The position numbers and the translations under genes were made by a program. From Pempheris klunzingeri (taxonomy: Eukaryota > Chordata > Actinopteri > Acropomatiformes > Pempheridae), in NCBI RefSeq assembly GCF_042242105.1, contig NC_092030.1, forward strand, positions 5,805,501-5,869,500: a stretch of 64,000 bases of DNA. The letters are read 5' to 3'. The stretch's first letter is position 1; every line of letters starts with the position of its first letter. The notes under the pieces were generated by a model. It saw nothing but the letters and a program-made list of their open reading frames with translations, was not told where the DNA came from and ran no database searches. Below, piece by piece: positions 27,101 to 37,600 of the stretch.

Positions 27101-30100
27101 GAAAAACACAGCTGTGGATGAATAATCAATACAATACACCCACTGACCTTTTGCAATTCAGTCATGCTGAAAAAATAACAGGAAAGGTCTGCGATGTCTT
27201 TTAATGAAAGTATGAATGAAATCTACAGTTGGTCAGCTGCTCATCATAAACCCACTGACAGGAAAATCTGTAAATGAGCATACCTTTCTCGGTGGACTGG
27301 ACTGGACTGTGTTGGCTGGTAAGGAGATTATGGGGAAGTCATCTGATAGGGTGGGAGGTGGGGAAGAGGTGGCTGGAGTGCTGGAGGCAGGTGTTCCTTT
27401 CCCTCCTGCTCGAGTCAAAATAATCAGCAGTCAGCAGAAAAGAAGATTCCAGAGCGTCACTCAATTAAAAAGTACAAAGCAACAGTACAGATAGACCAGT
27501 TGCAATCTTGTGTAATCATGCAAGTGGTGACCTGATGTGCAGTGGAAGCGGCTGGGAAGGTGTGAGGCACTGTGGGAGAGCTCCAAGTTGGGCGACATGC
27601 CCCTGGAGGAGGGGGGCGTGGCCATGCCACACAACGAAGTGGGGCTCCACAGAGGGTCCTTCCCCCCACAGGAAGAGTTGAGTTCACAGGTGGAGTTCTG
27701 GAAAGAAATAGAGACCAAGAAGCAGAATTATTACAGATCTGACAGAGAAAACACACATTTCCACAATATCTAATGGCAAAATTCAACATTTTTGGAAAAG
27801 AGACAGTTAAATGATGTCTGTATGCAATATGAAATTACAGCCTTATTATTAGTTCTGAGGTAACTGCCCCTGAAACCTTCACCTCTACACAGTGGAGCTA
27901 AGCAGAATTGTGTTGGTGCTGCCCAAAACAACTACTGCCTCTACTATGTCTACAACAACAGATGAATTTGGGTGAACTGACCATATCAGAAAGGGTGTGC
28001 TCAAGCAATGTGGCCTGAACACATTGTGGATGAAAGATCCAGATTTGAATCTCTTTGTCAGACCATCCACTTTGACCCTGACCTGACATGACTTCACAAA
28101 CAATTTAAGTCTGGAGTGTCAGAGTGAAGAATTTGTTTGTGAACGGCTTTTCAATATCAATTTACTGAGTAGTGACAGTGGAGCAGATTATTATTATTGT
28201 TACACAATCTCAAGAAAATTTTAAATTCTGTTTTTGCTAAAATGGCAGGTCTGTGTCTCGGTCAGAAGTGTAACGCAGAGACAAATCCTCAGACGGACCC
28301 CGGGAGGCAGAAAAACAACAAGACCCCTCCCTCCTGTTTCTGGCCCAATAATAGAAGGGAAAAGACAGCTTCTCCATGGCAACCAGCCTTAGGGAGTGTC
28401 TACGAAGAGGACGAGGACGGGGGGCAAGAGTTGTAATTCCTGAATCTTGACCCGAATGTCTGCCAGCCTGCTAACTTTGATGACTCAAAAACCACTTGCT
28501 TTCTCTCTGTGCCTTTAAAAACATGGAGAGTAGCTGCTGTTCTGGCTGAGGGCGTTGTTTGGAAGGTTTGGAGGAAAGCAATGATCTCATTGAATTTGAC
28601 ACCTGATATAACAAGTGTAAAGATGGGCGTGTGCACAGCAGCTAGCAGCGCCTGTGATTAGATACAGACCAATCTTGTGAATCCAAACCAAACCTCTGAC
28701 AGCTTTTGACCCTATTATGGATGATCTTACCTGCCGTCTGGAGGTCTGTGGGCTGCGGTAGGAGGACTGTGTCCCTGAGAAGGGGGGCAAGGACAGGGGT
28801 GGGGGTAGCGGCTGCCGTGGAGTCGAGAACGGGGTCGAAGAAGAGCTTCCTGTTGTCAAGAAGACAAACAATATGATCAATCTTCAAATGGATGCACCCA
28901 ACAACCTGCAGCCTTTTTCTACTCTTTAGGACACCACTGTTTGGTGTTTGTCCTTTAAACCAGTTAGAAAACACAATGTTTGATATCAAAAACACAAGGG
29001 TTCACTGAAAAAAGGGTACAGTTGTCTGGCTCCATGTGACAATTATTTTCTACGGATTAATTTATAGATTTATTTCTTTTGCTAATTGATTAATAGTTCA
29101 ATATTCAAAAAGATCAGTAAATGATGACAAATGCCCATCACAAATTTTTACAGCAAAAAATTCAGTGAAATCAAAGCAGCAGAAAAAACAAACTAAAAAG
29201 AGCAATCAGATGTAAATTAAAATAAAAATGATGTACAGAGTGATAGCTACTATACGCTCACAGACACGAGCTGTTTGTGCTAAAAATGCACATGTAGCAT
29301 GTGAATGTGGCTCTGAAAAGATGTCAGAAACTGATTCACTAGCTGTCGAAGTTCCAGCAGAATAGATCAAAGCCTGCATGCTAATAACTTTATCAAAAAC
29401 TTCAGGTTTAGATGGAATTATGGTTTTATGATTAGTGATGTTGGATTTTATTTATGTCATAGTGAACATGATATATTTAATGATTGTAACTATTTACGTA
29501 TGATCATTTACTTATTAATAACCATCATAATTCATCTTGGACTTGCTGCACTGAGTGTGAATTTTACTGCACGACTGATGCACGAGCGTGTGCAATATTA
29601 TCAGCCACTTTTGGCTTACGACAGATATGTATCATTTCTGTGCATTTATTGGCTGATGACTAACAAGAAACTACACAACTGAGATGCCAAAGATACGTCT
29701 CAGGAAGTTTAGAAACAGTTTCACCAGTGTAGTTTTTCCACCAGAGAAAAATGTCAACTTAATTTCTCCAACACAAATAAAATGCATCTTTGATGTTATA
29801 CATTTGTGTGTTTAAAAAAAAAAAAAAAAAGATCCATCCAAAGATCCATAATCAGATTGATTTCTCTCAGTGTTTTTCTGACCGTAGCTGCTGTGGAGGT
29901 CTGTGTAGGGGCTGGAAGTGCAGTCTTGTGGTCGCAGGTGGATTTGGGGGTAAAAGTTCTCAGGCATGGTGGCGTAGCCCTCCTCACAGGAGGCCTCCTT
30001 GGGGTCTAGGGACACTTTGGCACATTCGATGACGATATCATGGATTTCATACTTTTTCCACCTAAAGCAAAGCACAGCACCAAAGGGATGCATTAGACTT

Positions 30101-33100
30101 GGGGAAGAGGAATAAACAGTAAATTGTTCATTTGTTGGGCAGAACAGTACCTGGTGGGGTCAAGCTCATGGTCCTTGGTTCCTGTTACCAGTTCTGGGTG
30201 AATACGAACATGTTCAAGCATCGGCTGAATGGAAGATTGAACACAAAATATTTGTGTTATTAATCATTTGAGCACAAATACTATAATAAAGAGCAACAAA
30301 GCACAGCAGCAGGGGTGATATCCTCACCTTCACTACTTCCTCAAAAGTTTCCATGTTTTCCTTCATGCTGTAATGGGAGCGCAGGTAGGACACAAAGTTG
30401 CACGGGTACATGCCGTAGAGACGGTGGAAGAGTGAGTACACGCTGGCGTGCAGGTGGATTAGATAAACCTCTGAAACATGCCCTACGTGTGCAGAAAGAA
30501 AGATAAGGGAAAAAAGCCCAAACTTGAATTTCAGAGTAACAAATTCTACCTAAATTGCAAAACCAACCTCTAATTTGTTTGTTGCTTGTTTTGACCTATT
30601 GTCCAACCAGATTTCCTCCCCTTTGTACAAATCTGGATTTTCGTGCCCCAATTAACTGCCTACACGGCTGTCTGTGAAAACCTCCTTTCAGAAGCCTATG
30701 AGTGGTTGGCTCTTGAATAGATGAGATCTAAATAATACAGTAAATACTATGTTTAAGTTACCAAAAGTTGGGATATTTTGTGATATCAACATATTGTATA
30801 ACACTATCCGATAAATGAAAAGTATTCCTTTGTTTTTGAAGTTCATATGGGGGCTGTTACCAGACCAGGGGCTAGCTCAAAATTATTTAAAGCAAATGTT
30901 TTATTCTGCACTTTTACGTGTACATATAAGTTCATCTTGCACAGACATGTTTTGTGAGACACATCACAGGAAGTTCCTACCGGGATTTTTAAGGTTCCAA
31001 GACGCCAGGCGGCCAAAGATGTCAAAATACTCCCACAGGTGTTGTTTCCCAGCTTGAGGGATCATGGGTAACAGTGTGATCAGCACCAGCACTCCAGTTA
31101 TCAGGACCACTACATCCGTATCCGTCTGCCAGGAGACAAAAGTTTTCAAGTTTATGATCAAAGTGAAGTCAGGAGATTAAAAGGTTGAAATTAACAGCCC
31201 TTTTCTGACATCAAAAATTTGCCTCAAGGGGCTTTACAATCTGTAGCATACAACACCGTCAGCTCAGACAAGGAGAGAGACTAAGATGGCTGTAGACTGT
31301 GAGGCTTAAGGCACAGCAGTGCTTTGAGCTAAATGCTGTCAGAATGCTAAAATGCTGATTTAGTGGGAGAAATGTATAGCATATTCACCAGCTCCGTGTA
31401 GTGCGTTACCATTCTAATGTTTGCTGATTAGAGCAAAGGCACAACCGAGGCTGACGGGAATGTTTTTCAGAATATTTTTTTAGTTATAAACTGACCTGAT
31501 GATGGCGTTAGAGGAAAGGTCAGAGGATCACCAAAGCTTTTACAAGTCATCCAAAGTGGGACACAAATGTGTGACATTTTAGTCTTGGACCAAAGCAGTC
31601 AGACAGACAGACTGCCATGGCCCCGGCACTCACGTGGCTAAAAACTTAATCTGATCGAGACTTTAATCAACAAATGTCTGAGCAGCAACACAGAAACCCT
31701 CCTCTCTGGGAGTTCAGTTTGAGTAGACAAACATGCAGTGTTTCTCTAAGGAGCACTAACTGACAAAGCTAATCAATAACACACTGTTTAAAATCTGTAA
31801 GGAAATGGTTGTTTCAGTGCAACAACTCACTTTCAGTGTTCAGTGTTGTTGCACTAGATTTCTAAGTTTTGTACAGTGGAATACTGGTTCACATAAAGAA
31901 ATGCTCTGGTAAAGCATTTCTCATCACCCATCTATCCATTGTCTACACCGCTTATTCTTAAGGGTCATTGGGGGGAGGCAACCAAACTGCAACACAAAAT
32001 AAAAGAAAACTGAAAGATATAATTTAAAGGTCCCATATCATGCAAAATGCACTTTTTAATGTCTTTTCAACATAAATGTCAAATGTCTCTCCCTGGTATG
32101 TCTAGAGACCCTCTGTGAGAGAAGACCGTCCTCCATCTTTCAGTAAACGTGTGTGAAAACACGCCGTTTCTATTTGGCTCCCATTGACCATGTGACCTCA
32201 TCCAGCCCTTCAGCAGCCCAACTGTCCCCACCCCATGAAAACCTCTTGAATCCACCTCGCTTTCGGCCATTGGTTTTTCCTCCTTGACACCAGGTCCTGG
32301 TAACACGAAGATGTCAAACGCGAGAGCAAAGCAGCAGATTGTTTCCTTTCCTCTAAAACAAAGCATTCAGACAGAGGCTGAAAACAGCCACGTCTGCCAT
32401 GAGGAAAGAAAATGTGTTTTTTGAACATTAAACCATGTAAACCTGTTCTGGTAGGACTTCCAAGTACCTGGTATGGGACCTTTAACTGCTGTCCTCATGT
32501 GGGTCTTTCTGCCACCGAAGCCACATAGAGCACACAAAATTGCCGTTTTTTTGGGTGTACGTAGCTGAATAGCAGTCATTTGGCTATTAGCACCTGCGTG
32601 CAAATAAACACTCCGAGGATATTACCACTTTACAGCCCAACAGAGTATCACATATTCTATGGGATTTCAAAAGTAAAAGCAGCTGGGTGAGAAGTCTCTA
32701 ATCCATATCCATCCACACACCTCTCAGAACCATGACAAGCAGATTTCTTTGTTCACTGAGTCATAACTTGGTTTTTACCTTTAGGCATTTGAGCAGCGAG
32801 AGCAGCAGAGGGTATCGAGCGATCTTGTGGATCCAGGACGGCTGTTTGCGGATTACATGGCCGAGCAGGGTGAGGGTGGGCAGCCGGCAGGCCTGTTTGG
32901 TCATACACTCGTTCATCTTATCCAGAAGGTGCTGTGCAGGGAGGGAGGGAGAGGGCATGGAGGGGTTAGCTCTGTATTTAACACAATCAGGTAGCTGGAG
33001 ATTTTCTTCTTATTAATTAAGGAGGTAAATGAAACTTTTTTTAGTCTATATTTGACTAAAAAGTCTCGCAATACAAATGCCTTTATTTACTATGTGGTGG

Positions 33101-34580
33101 TGGCTCATAGTAAATTAGCTGGTTTTAAATACTGTAAAGGCCAGGACACACAAGGGTTCAAAATGGCAAAAGTTGAATTTAATTGAAAGTTGACATGCAA
33201 AATGATGCGGCTCTCCAATGTGCAGCCAGTTTGAGAGAGGGGGAGAGACAGAAGATTGGCTCATTGTCAAGGAAATGGTTTATATTCTTGTTTTATATCT
33301 GAAAACAATACAAGTCGCAAAGAACAGTGGGTGTTGTAGTGAGAGTAAGGACAGTGACAGAGGTTAATGACAGTAAAATACTGTATAACCTACAACAAAT
33401 GTTGTTGGCCTGCAGGTTATGTTCACAACCCTACCCACACTGTGTCCAGTCGCCTCCTGCTTGGGACCACATGACAGATGTAAACTTTGCCAGGCAGATT
33501 CCAGTCTGACTGCTCCTGAAAGCTGCTGTCAGCACTCACTTAACAAACGTGGTAGCTTAGCTCAGTCACTAATAGAGACGCTACATCTGTAGAAACATTT
33601 TAAGTGCCAATGAAAACATGTGTTTCAGTTAGATTTAAAGAAGTTTTATTGTTTTGTTTTTCTTAAGCACTGTAATAATTGTATTTTTGCTTCATACATT
33701 TTAGAATTATCATTTAGATTTATCATTCTATCATTTGTTTATTGATCCCTACTTGGGCTGCAAATTATTGTGTGAAGATGCTTTATAAATAAAGTCATTA
33801 TTGTTAATCAGTCAGTATATTCACACAGTTCACTGAAAATATGTATCTTTACTAAAGGATATCCGATCAGCCAACCACAGATCATTATCAGCCAATATTC
33901 GTCTGTCTCAATAAAGGCTGATCAAAGAGCCAATCAGAGGATGCAAAACAGCAAAACAGGTTTGATTGACATGCGTGCTGATTAATTTTTGCCTCCTCGT
34001 GCAGATCTGCTGATTGCAGCATTTCAATTAGGATAAAATATTTTCACTATGAAATTTTGCCGTTTTAAATCCTGGTGTCACCATTCTTTAAAGATCACAT
34101 AGAGCGGTGTCTCACCTTATCATGTGGTTCTCTGACTGAGGAGAGGATATGCATGGCCTGGGCAGAGTTTGTTTCCAAAAAGTAGTCCACCAGCCCGTTC
34201 AGCAGCATGGACCCTCGCTCTGCAAGGAAAACCAGGAGGATCATTTGAATTTGTTTTTGACAGAGTAGTAGGCAATTCAGCCAAGCTATGTTAACAGAAG
34301 AAAGTTTTTATGAGACCATTCAAACAGATGGTAAAAAGGACATCAATAGCGCAATCTGGTGTGATGTTGACACACTGGCAAAACTTATCAGTTACGTCAC
34401 AATATCTCAAAGCTTCAGACACTTTAACACAGATAAAACATGACGACGTTATACAAGCTGAGTGGCCCTACCAGTGCTGAGCTGCTCGTTGATGAGGCCT
34501 CTGATCTCTTCTAGCTGGTGGAGGTCGGAGGTCTCCAGGAGTGGGAGGAGATCCCCCACGTTGGGCTGCTCCCTGGCCAT
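14500..34580 (-). CDS. tsc1: TSC1 (hamartin), complete coding region in 21 exons
   Basis: Hamartin is the scaffold of the TSC1-TSC2-TBC1D7 complex, which inactivates the GTPase Rheb on lysosomes and so restrains mTORC1. Twenty-one exons join in phase (3,819 nt, about 1,272 residues). The start ATG at 34580-34578 sits in GCCGCCACCATGG, a perfect Kozak context. Residues 1 to about 300 form the conserved N-terminal helical domain, with blocks such as [12 protein letters not shown] and [12 protein letters not shown]. About 347-726 is a Ser/Pro-rich linker. About 741-1020 is a long coiled coil ([30 protein letters not shown]). The C terminus keeps [21 protein letters not shown] and ends [12 protein letters not shown] as in vertebrate hamartins. 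It is about 100 residues longer than the human protein (1,164), mainly in exons 13 and 21. Intron 15 has a GC donor. Teleosts may carry two tsc1 copies, and I cannot say which this is. Confidence 0.97.
15954..16127 (-). CDS. tsc1: TSC1 coding exon 20
   Basis: Residues 998-1056: [31 protein letters not shown], end of the coiled coil (TBC1D7-binding region in mammals). Acceptor TTCACAG, donor AG|GTCAGG. Confidence 0.93.
16411..16598 (-). CDS. tsc1: TSC1 coding exon 19
   Basis: Residues 936-998: [25 protein letters not shown]-like [18 protein letters not shown] and [10 protein letters not shown]. Acceptor ACCCAG, donor AA|GTGAGT. Confidence 0.94.
17279..17320. repeat. (AC)n microsatellite, interrupted by GC
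   Basis: CA/CG dinucleotide tract in TSC1 intron 18, starting about 11 bases past the exon 18 donor on the transcribed strand, where it reads as UG-rich RNA. Confidence 0.95.
17332..17454 (-). CDS. tsc1: TSC1 coding exon 18
   Basis: Residues 895-935: [32 protein letters not shown]. Acceptor CTTCAG. The donor AAG|GTATTA is followed within about 10 bases by a TG-rich repeat on the transcribed strand. Confidence 0.93.
17917..18165 (-). repeat. Intronic repeat copy A
   Basis: Diverged relative of the segment at about 28,256-28,476. Shared words are GGAGGCAGAAAAACA, CTCCAyGGCAACC, GAAGAGGACG, TGTCTGCCAGCC. On the minus strand both copies read as a similar helix-like peptide ([16 protein letters not shown] here). 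It is either a short interspersed repeat or a remnant of a copied exon. No family name is assigned. Confidence 0.6.
19547..19657 (-). CDS. tsc1: TSC1 coding exon 17
   Basis: Residues 858-894 of the coiled coil: [31 protein letters not shown]. Acceptor CTCCAG, donor AAG|GTAACT. Confidence 0.95.
19899..20081 (-). CDS. tsc1: TSC1 coding exon 16
   Basis: Residues 797-857 of the coiled coil: [39 protein letters not shown]. Acceptor GTGCAG, donor CAG|GTACAC. Confidence 0.96.
20649..20815 (-). CDS. tsc1: TSC1 coding exon 15, GC donor
   Basis: Residues 741-796, start of the coiled coil: [38 protein letters not shown]. Acceptor CCCCAG. The donor that keeps alignment is ATG|GCGAGT, a GC-AG intron. 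The next GT giving the right phase would add four residues. Confidence 0.93.
21758..21801 (-). CDS. tsc1: TSC1 coding micro-exon 14
   Basis: A 44-nt exon encoding [14 protein letters not shown], almost identical to the human stretch. Acceptor TTTACAG, donor G|GTAAAA. Too short to stand out as an open frame. Confidence 0.95.
23006..24470 (-). mobile_element. Tc1-like transposon relic 2, in TSC1 intron 13
   Basis: A 1,465-bp element with imperfect inverted ends (CAGGCCCTCCAAAAGTA and, inverted, CAGTACCCTCTAAAGTG) flanked by TA duplications. The subterminal ACATTTGGATTTGAGCTCAA is also inverted at the other end. The minus strand encodes transposase pieces: [12 protein letters not shown] (first catalytic Asp kept), [21 protein letters not shown]-like [11 protein letters not shown]. 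Several stops and shifts break the frame, so it is inactive. Its transposase sense matches TSC1 transcription. Confidence 0.85.
24688..25333 (-). CDS. tsc1: TSC1 coding exon 13 (largest linker exon)
   Basis: Residues 511-726. Opens [13 protein letters not shown], then RGFDSLFYH, a Gly-rich fish-specific stretch, [31 protein letters not shown] and [19 protein letters not shown]. Acceptor GCTGCAG, donor AG|GTAAGG, phase 2. At 646 nt it is longer than the equivalent mammalian exon. Confidence 0.95.
25915..26045. repeat. Possible LINE 3' tail fragment
   Basis: AATTTCATTGTGCATGG, ATGACAATAAATACTTTG and the ending GAATCTTGAATCT are typical 3' ends of fish LINE-derived repeats. It lies in TSC1 intron 12. 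Confidence 0.45.
26139..26246 (-). CDS. tsc1: TSC1 coding exon 12
   Basis: Residues 475-511, [13 protein letters not shown] to KEREE, aligned to the mammalian SVTLSDLPGFL stretch. Acceptor CATCAG, donor G|GTGAGT. A second in-frame acceptor would begin at 26240. Confidence 0.88.
26662..26755 (-). CDS. tsc1: TSC1 coding exon 11
   Basis: Residues 444-475, [12 protein letters not shown] to VAPNR, poorly conserved. Placed by acceptor TTTTCAG, donor G|GTTTGT and phase agreement with both neighbours. Confidence 0.82.
27284..27408 (-). CDS. tsc1: TSC1 coding exon 10, with tandem acceptor
   Basis: Residues 402-443, AGGKGTP through [13 protein letters not shown] to SPPRK. Two adjacent acceptors (GAG|CAG|) both keep frame. 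The first gives AGGKGTP, as I recall in mammals, and the second starts at 27405 and drops one Ala. Donor AAG|GTATGC. Confidence 0.92.
27532..27697 (-). CDS. tsc1: TSC1 coding exon 9
   Basis: Residues 347-402, containing [14 protein letters not shown]. Acceptor TTTCCAG, donor G|GTCACC, phase 1. Confidence 0.94.
28256..28476 (-). repeat. Intronic repeat copy B
   Basis: Second copy of the sequence at about 17,917-18,165, lying in TSC1 intron 8. The minus-strand frame equivalent to copy A reads [15 protein letters not shown]. The paired word TTCTCCATGGCAACC resembles half of an RFX X-box. Confidence 0.6.
28731..28849 (-). CDS. tsc1: TSC1 coding exon 8
   Basis: Residues 307-346, beginning [10 protein letters not shown], aligned to the mammalian STPYST stretch, then Pro/Ser-rich. 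Acceptor CAACAG, donor CAG|GTAAGA. Confidence 0.9.
29883..30061 (-). CDS. tsc1: TSC1 coding exon 7
   Basis: Residues 247-307, starting [20 protein letters not shown] and ending in SSYG. Acceptor GCTTTAG, donor G|GTCAGA. Confidence 0.95.
30151..30224 (-). CDS. tsc1: TSC1 coding exon 6
   Basis: Residues 223-247, [15 protein letters not shown] to DHELDPTR. Acceptor ATTCAG, donor AG|GTACTG, phase 2. Confidence 0.95.
30328..30482 (-). CDS. tsc1: TSC1 coding exon 5
   Basis: Residues 171-222, [28 protein letters not shown] and [13 protein letters not shown]. Acceptor ACGTAG, donor AAG|GTGAGG. Confidence 0.96.
30981..31125 (-). CDS. tsc1: TSC1 coding exon 4
   Basis: Residues 123-171, [16 protein letters not shown] through [10 protein letters not shown] to KNPG. 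Acceptor TGGCAG, donor G|GTAGGA, phase 1. Confidence 0.96.
31260..31600 (+). repeat. Teleost interspersed repeat, second copy
   Basis: Same family as 1,125-1,320: GTGCTTTGAGCTAAATGCT, GAGGCTGACGGGAATGTTTT, GACCTGATGATGGCG, AGGTCAGAGGATCACCAAAG. It lies in TSC1 intron 3. Confidence 0.7.
31920..31985. repeat. Short fish repeat fragment (ACCGCTTATTC type)
   Basis: ATCTATCCATTGTCTACACCGCTTATTC..GGGTCATTGGGGGGAGG resembles the widespread teleost 'ccatcc..ccgcttatcc..gggtcgcggggg' repeat. Only a fragment. Confidence 0.5.
32028..32481. mobile_element. TTAA-flanked MITE
   Basis: A 454-bp non-coding element with inverted ends AGGTCCCATA and TATGGGACCT, bounded on both sides by TTAA, the target duplication of piggyBac and Kolobok-type transposons. 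No transposase. It lies in TSC1 intron 3, about 300 bases from exon 3. The superfamily is not decided from ten terminal bases. Confidence 0.75.
32779..32931 (-). CDS. tsc1: TSC1 coding exon 3
   Basis: Residues 72-122, HLLDKMNE to LLKCLK, containing the conserved [12 protein letters not shown] block. Acceptor TGCACAG, donor AAG|GTAAAA, phase 0 on both sides. Confidence 0.96.
34116..34219 (-). CDS. tsc1: TSC1 coding exon 2
   Basis: Residues 37-71, including [12 protein letters not shown] and REPHDK. Acceptor CTTGCAG, donor AAG|GTGAG. The 1+2 phase joins exon 1 to give the STERGSM junction. Confidence 0.95.
34472..34580 (-). CDS. tsc1: TSC1 coding exon 1
   Basis: Encodes residues 1-37, starting [16 protein letters not shown]. 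The donor is G|GTAGGG, phase 1. The start is chosen because it is the first in-frame ATG and has a perfect Kozak context. The exon continues upstream as 5' UTR, with its acceptor probably at one of two AG sites about 60-80 bases upstream. Confidence 0.93.
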
Positions 34581-34659
34581 GGTGGCGGCAGTGCTGGAGG
34601 TGGAGGCAGCGTCTCTTTCACGGTGTCCGTCCCTGCTTGCCTGGAGGACTCCTGGGGCC

Positions 34660-37600
34660 ACCCACCAATACAGTCTCCAGGCACCTCTACATCACACCAA
34701 CACCAATTCACAAACATTTTCCAGAATTAGTTAGAGCTGCGATGTAGGATTAGCTGTCACGTGACAGTACCAACTACAGTACCAACTCAGTACTGGGAAG
34801 CTGTGTTTGTGCTAAAGGGATTTCTTCAAAATGGAAAAAATGGAAAGGCTTCCTTTAATGAGGTAACTGGTCCTTATCAAATGAATTCAAACAATAACGG
34901 CTTTAAATAATAAAGTGGACTATGTTTGCTATGAAGACTCGCAAATTTCAGTGTTACTGAATTCTACGTAACAATCCCATACAGGCTTCAGTCTTAACCT
35001 AATTTAATCGGAAAATCGTTGATGAGTTCCTTTATATTTGTACTGAAATTTCATCTATGCTTTGTCTCACTTATGGTGGAGTGATGGAACCGTAGTCACC
35101 AACAGGCCCACGACTGTTTTCATGAATTTACAACATTATAGCTTTGGGATGTGACACTTCTCTCAAATGAGAGAAGCTCTTGCCTCTTCCTCATTATTAA
35201 GCTTGAGCAAAGCCCTTAAACCCCTGCGGCTCCAGTGGTTAACAGATGAGGATGTGGATGTGAATGTGTGTAACTGTGTGAGTGCTCACAGGTTGTTACT
35301 GAAAAAAGAGCTCTGCTCTGAAACTATTGGTGCAAGCGGCAAAGATCACTAGCAAGCATGTATGCTGTCATCACTAGCCTGCTAGTTGAAATGACATGCC
35401 TAAATGATTAATCGTTCAAGGTAAGCTGAGCATTAAACAGCAGACAGTTAGCGACTAGCTGGTGATCACAGTGGAGCGTTTGGCTGCTAAAGAAACTGAC
35501 ATTTCCGTCAGGTAATAGTGGACAGCAAAACTCGAAAAGGACAGTTAATGTTGGACTTACATACACCAGATGGACAGAAACAGGACTCCAAATGAATGCT
35601 AATGGTTCTCTGTGTCTGCTGGATGAGTAGATCATAACCTCTATTAGCACTATGGAGATGTCCCCGTGGTTTTACATTATTTCACTGATCTACAGGTGGC
35701 GCTAACGTGCCAAGATATGCAGCAATGTGCCACGAAAGCCACCGAAGCTTACATGTAAACAATACCTAAAAGAAAATGGCTGACGGTGATGCATTCAAAA
35801 CTTTTGTTGCATTTTGTTGAATCCACATTGTGTGTATCCTTAGGATGTGTTCTGGTGAGTTAAACTGAATGTAAACATAACTTTTGTTTATACCATGGTC
35901 TGGGTGAATATGTGATTCTGATTGGCTGCCGGGTGTCCGTTAAGTAAGGGATGTTGCCCGACGACGTCTCAGTGCTCTCAGTCTCTTTATGCATCCATGG
36001 TTTCTCCTCAAAAATTCTGCACCCACTCAGCGTTCCCACTCGTTCGCGAAGATTCACACCCCTAATGCACAATACCAGGACCCAGCTGATTATACATTTA
36101 GCTAAATATAATTCAAAATCATCATTTATTTTATTATTTACAGTGGTGCTTATCCTACTGAGACATGTCCAGACATGTAAGGTAAAGATGGTTTACATCT
36201 TTTGTGGCTGTAATGAGAAAATAAATGATTTAGGAAAGTATAAACACAGCAGGTGCTGATACTTACTTACTAACTTCCCACTCAATTCACAACAGATGAT
36301 AAGTCTACTTACACACTAAGAACATATCGAGCTATGATGTTTAACGTCACCACATAATAGAAGAGTCACACGAGACTTACCTAGCTGAAATATAACTGTT
36401 ATATCTAACCAACAGCATGGGACACATTTCACCACTGATCCAAAGGCTCCAAAAAGAAGTCAGATTGTATGGAAGTCTATGAGAAAACGAGTCTACTTCT
36501 CATTTGATTTATTACATCAGTAAACACTTTCCTAATGAGTTTGTGGCCACAGTCTCTAGTTTCAAGTCTTTTTCAATACAGCATGATGTTCAATTAGTAA
36601 ATTAAAGTCCCATTTACAGTAAAATAGACCATAAAGCAGGGTATGCTTTAGGGTGGGACTACCTTGTGACAAACCAACCAGAGGCAGTCTGGGAAATGAA
36701 CTAAATTCTTGCTCCAAAACGGTCAGAATATATATAAACAACTACACAACTACAGCTATACACAGTCTCACAAACAAAAATGGATGCTATCTACCACACC
36801 TATTAAGAAAAATTAAAGATTTAGAAAGCATTAAGCAAACAAATATGGCGGCATAATCTAATTAAGACGGAGTGATAGATCCAAATATATGACCTGCACC
36901 GTGTCTGACCCAGCCAATGATAGCTTAATTTACAAGCTATATCTAACATTTATTCTAACCCAGCAGACTTCTGCTTTCAAAAACACAGCCTGACCTAATG
37001 TGTTTACCATTTCGGGTTATTCGGCTATTTATGTAGTCTATGATACATTTAGGCAAAGTGCTGAGTCAGTCATTCAAAGTAATGGAGGCCAGGGGAGCCT
37101 TGCAAATCTCCATCTGAAAAACAAGTATAAATAATCCTGATAGGCAGGTCATTATCGTCGGGGTGTCTGCACCCAGCAGCTTATTCCCTAACAGGAGTAA
37201 TGAATCAGCACTGGAGATCTCATCAGCTCTTAAGATCTCCTTTCAGCGCTTAGGCCACCACACTCAACGTGTTAGAAAATGATTAGAATCTTAATGTGGC
37301 CAAATTTTGTTCTTTTTTGTACCTTTGCAAATTATTCTCTTCAAGTAGAATACTGAACCTTTAAACACAGTCACATGCTACCGAAACCAAGACAACGGGA
37401 CTTAATTTGGAGAGCGAGACAAGAAAAAATTAATCTGTAACCAGCGCATTGAATCCTACTTCCACTGAAGTCATATGTCGCAGAAAAACCCTTCCCTCCG
37501 GGCAGAAACGTACAAGTGTTAATCTCCTCAAGCCTCTCTCGTTCATAACATATCAAAACAAGATAATAAATGCTCAAATATGCTCCTGTGTGTTAATTCA

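Noticed and set aside
32079-32366. 95-codon minus-strand frame
   Set aside because: Lies wholly inside the TTAA-flanked MITE.
34449-34661. Longer TSC1 N terminus from an upstream GTG
   Set aside because: The upstream codon is GTG, whereas the ATG at 34580 has a perfect Kozak context and gives the conserved N terminus.
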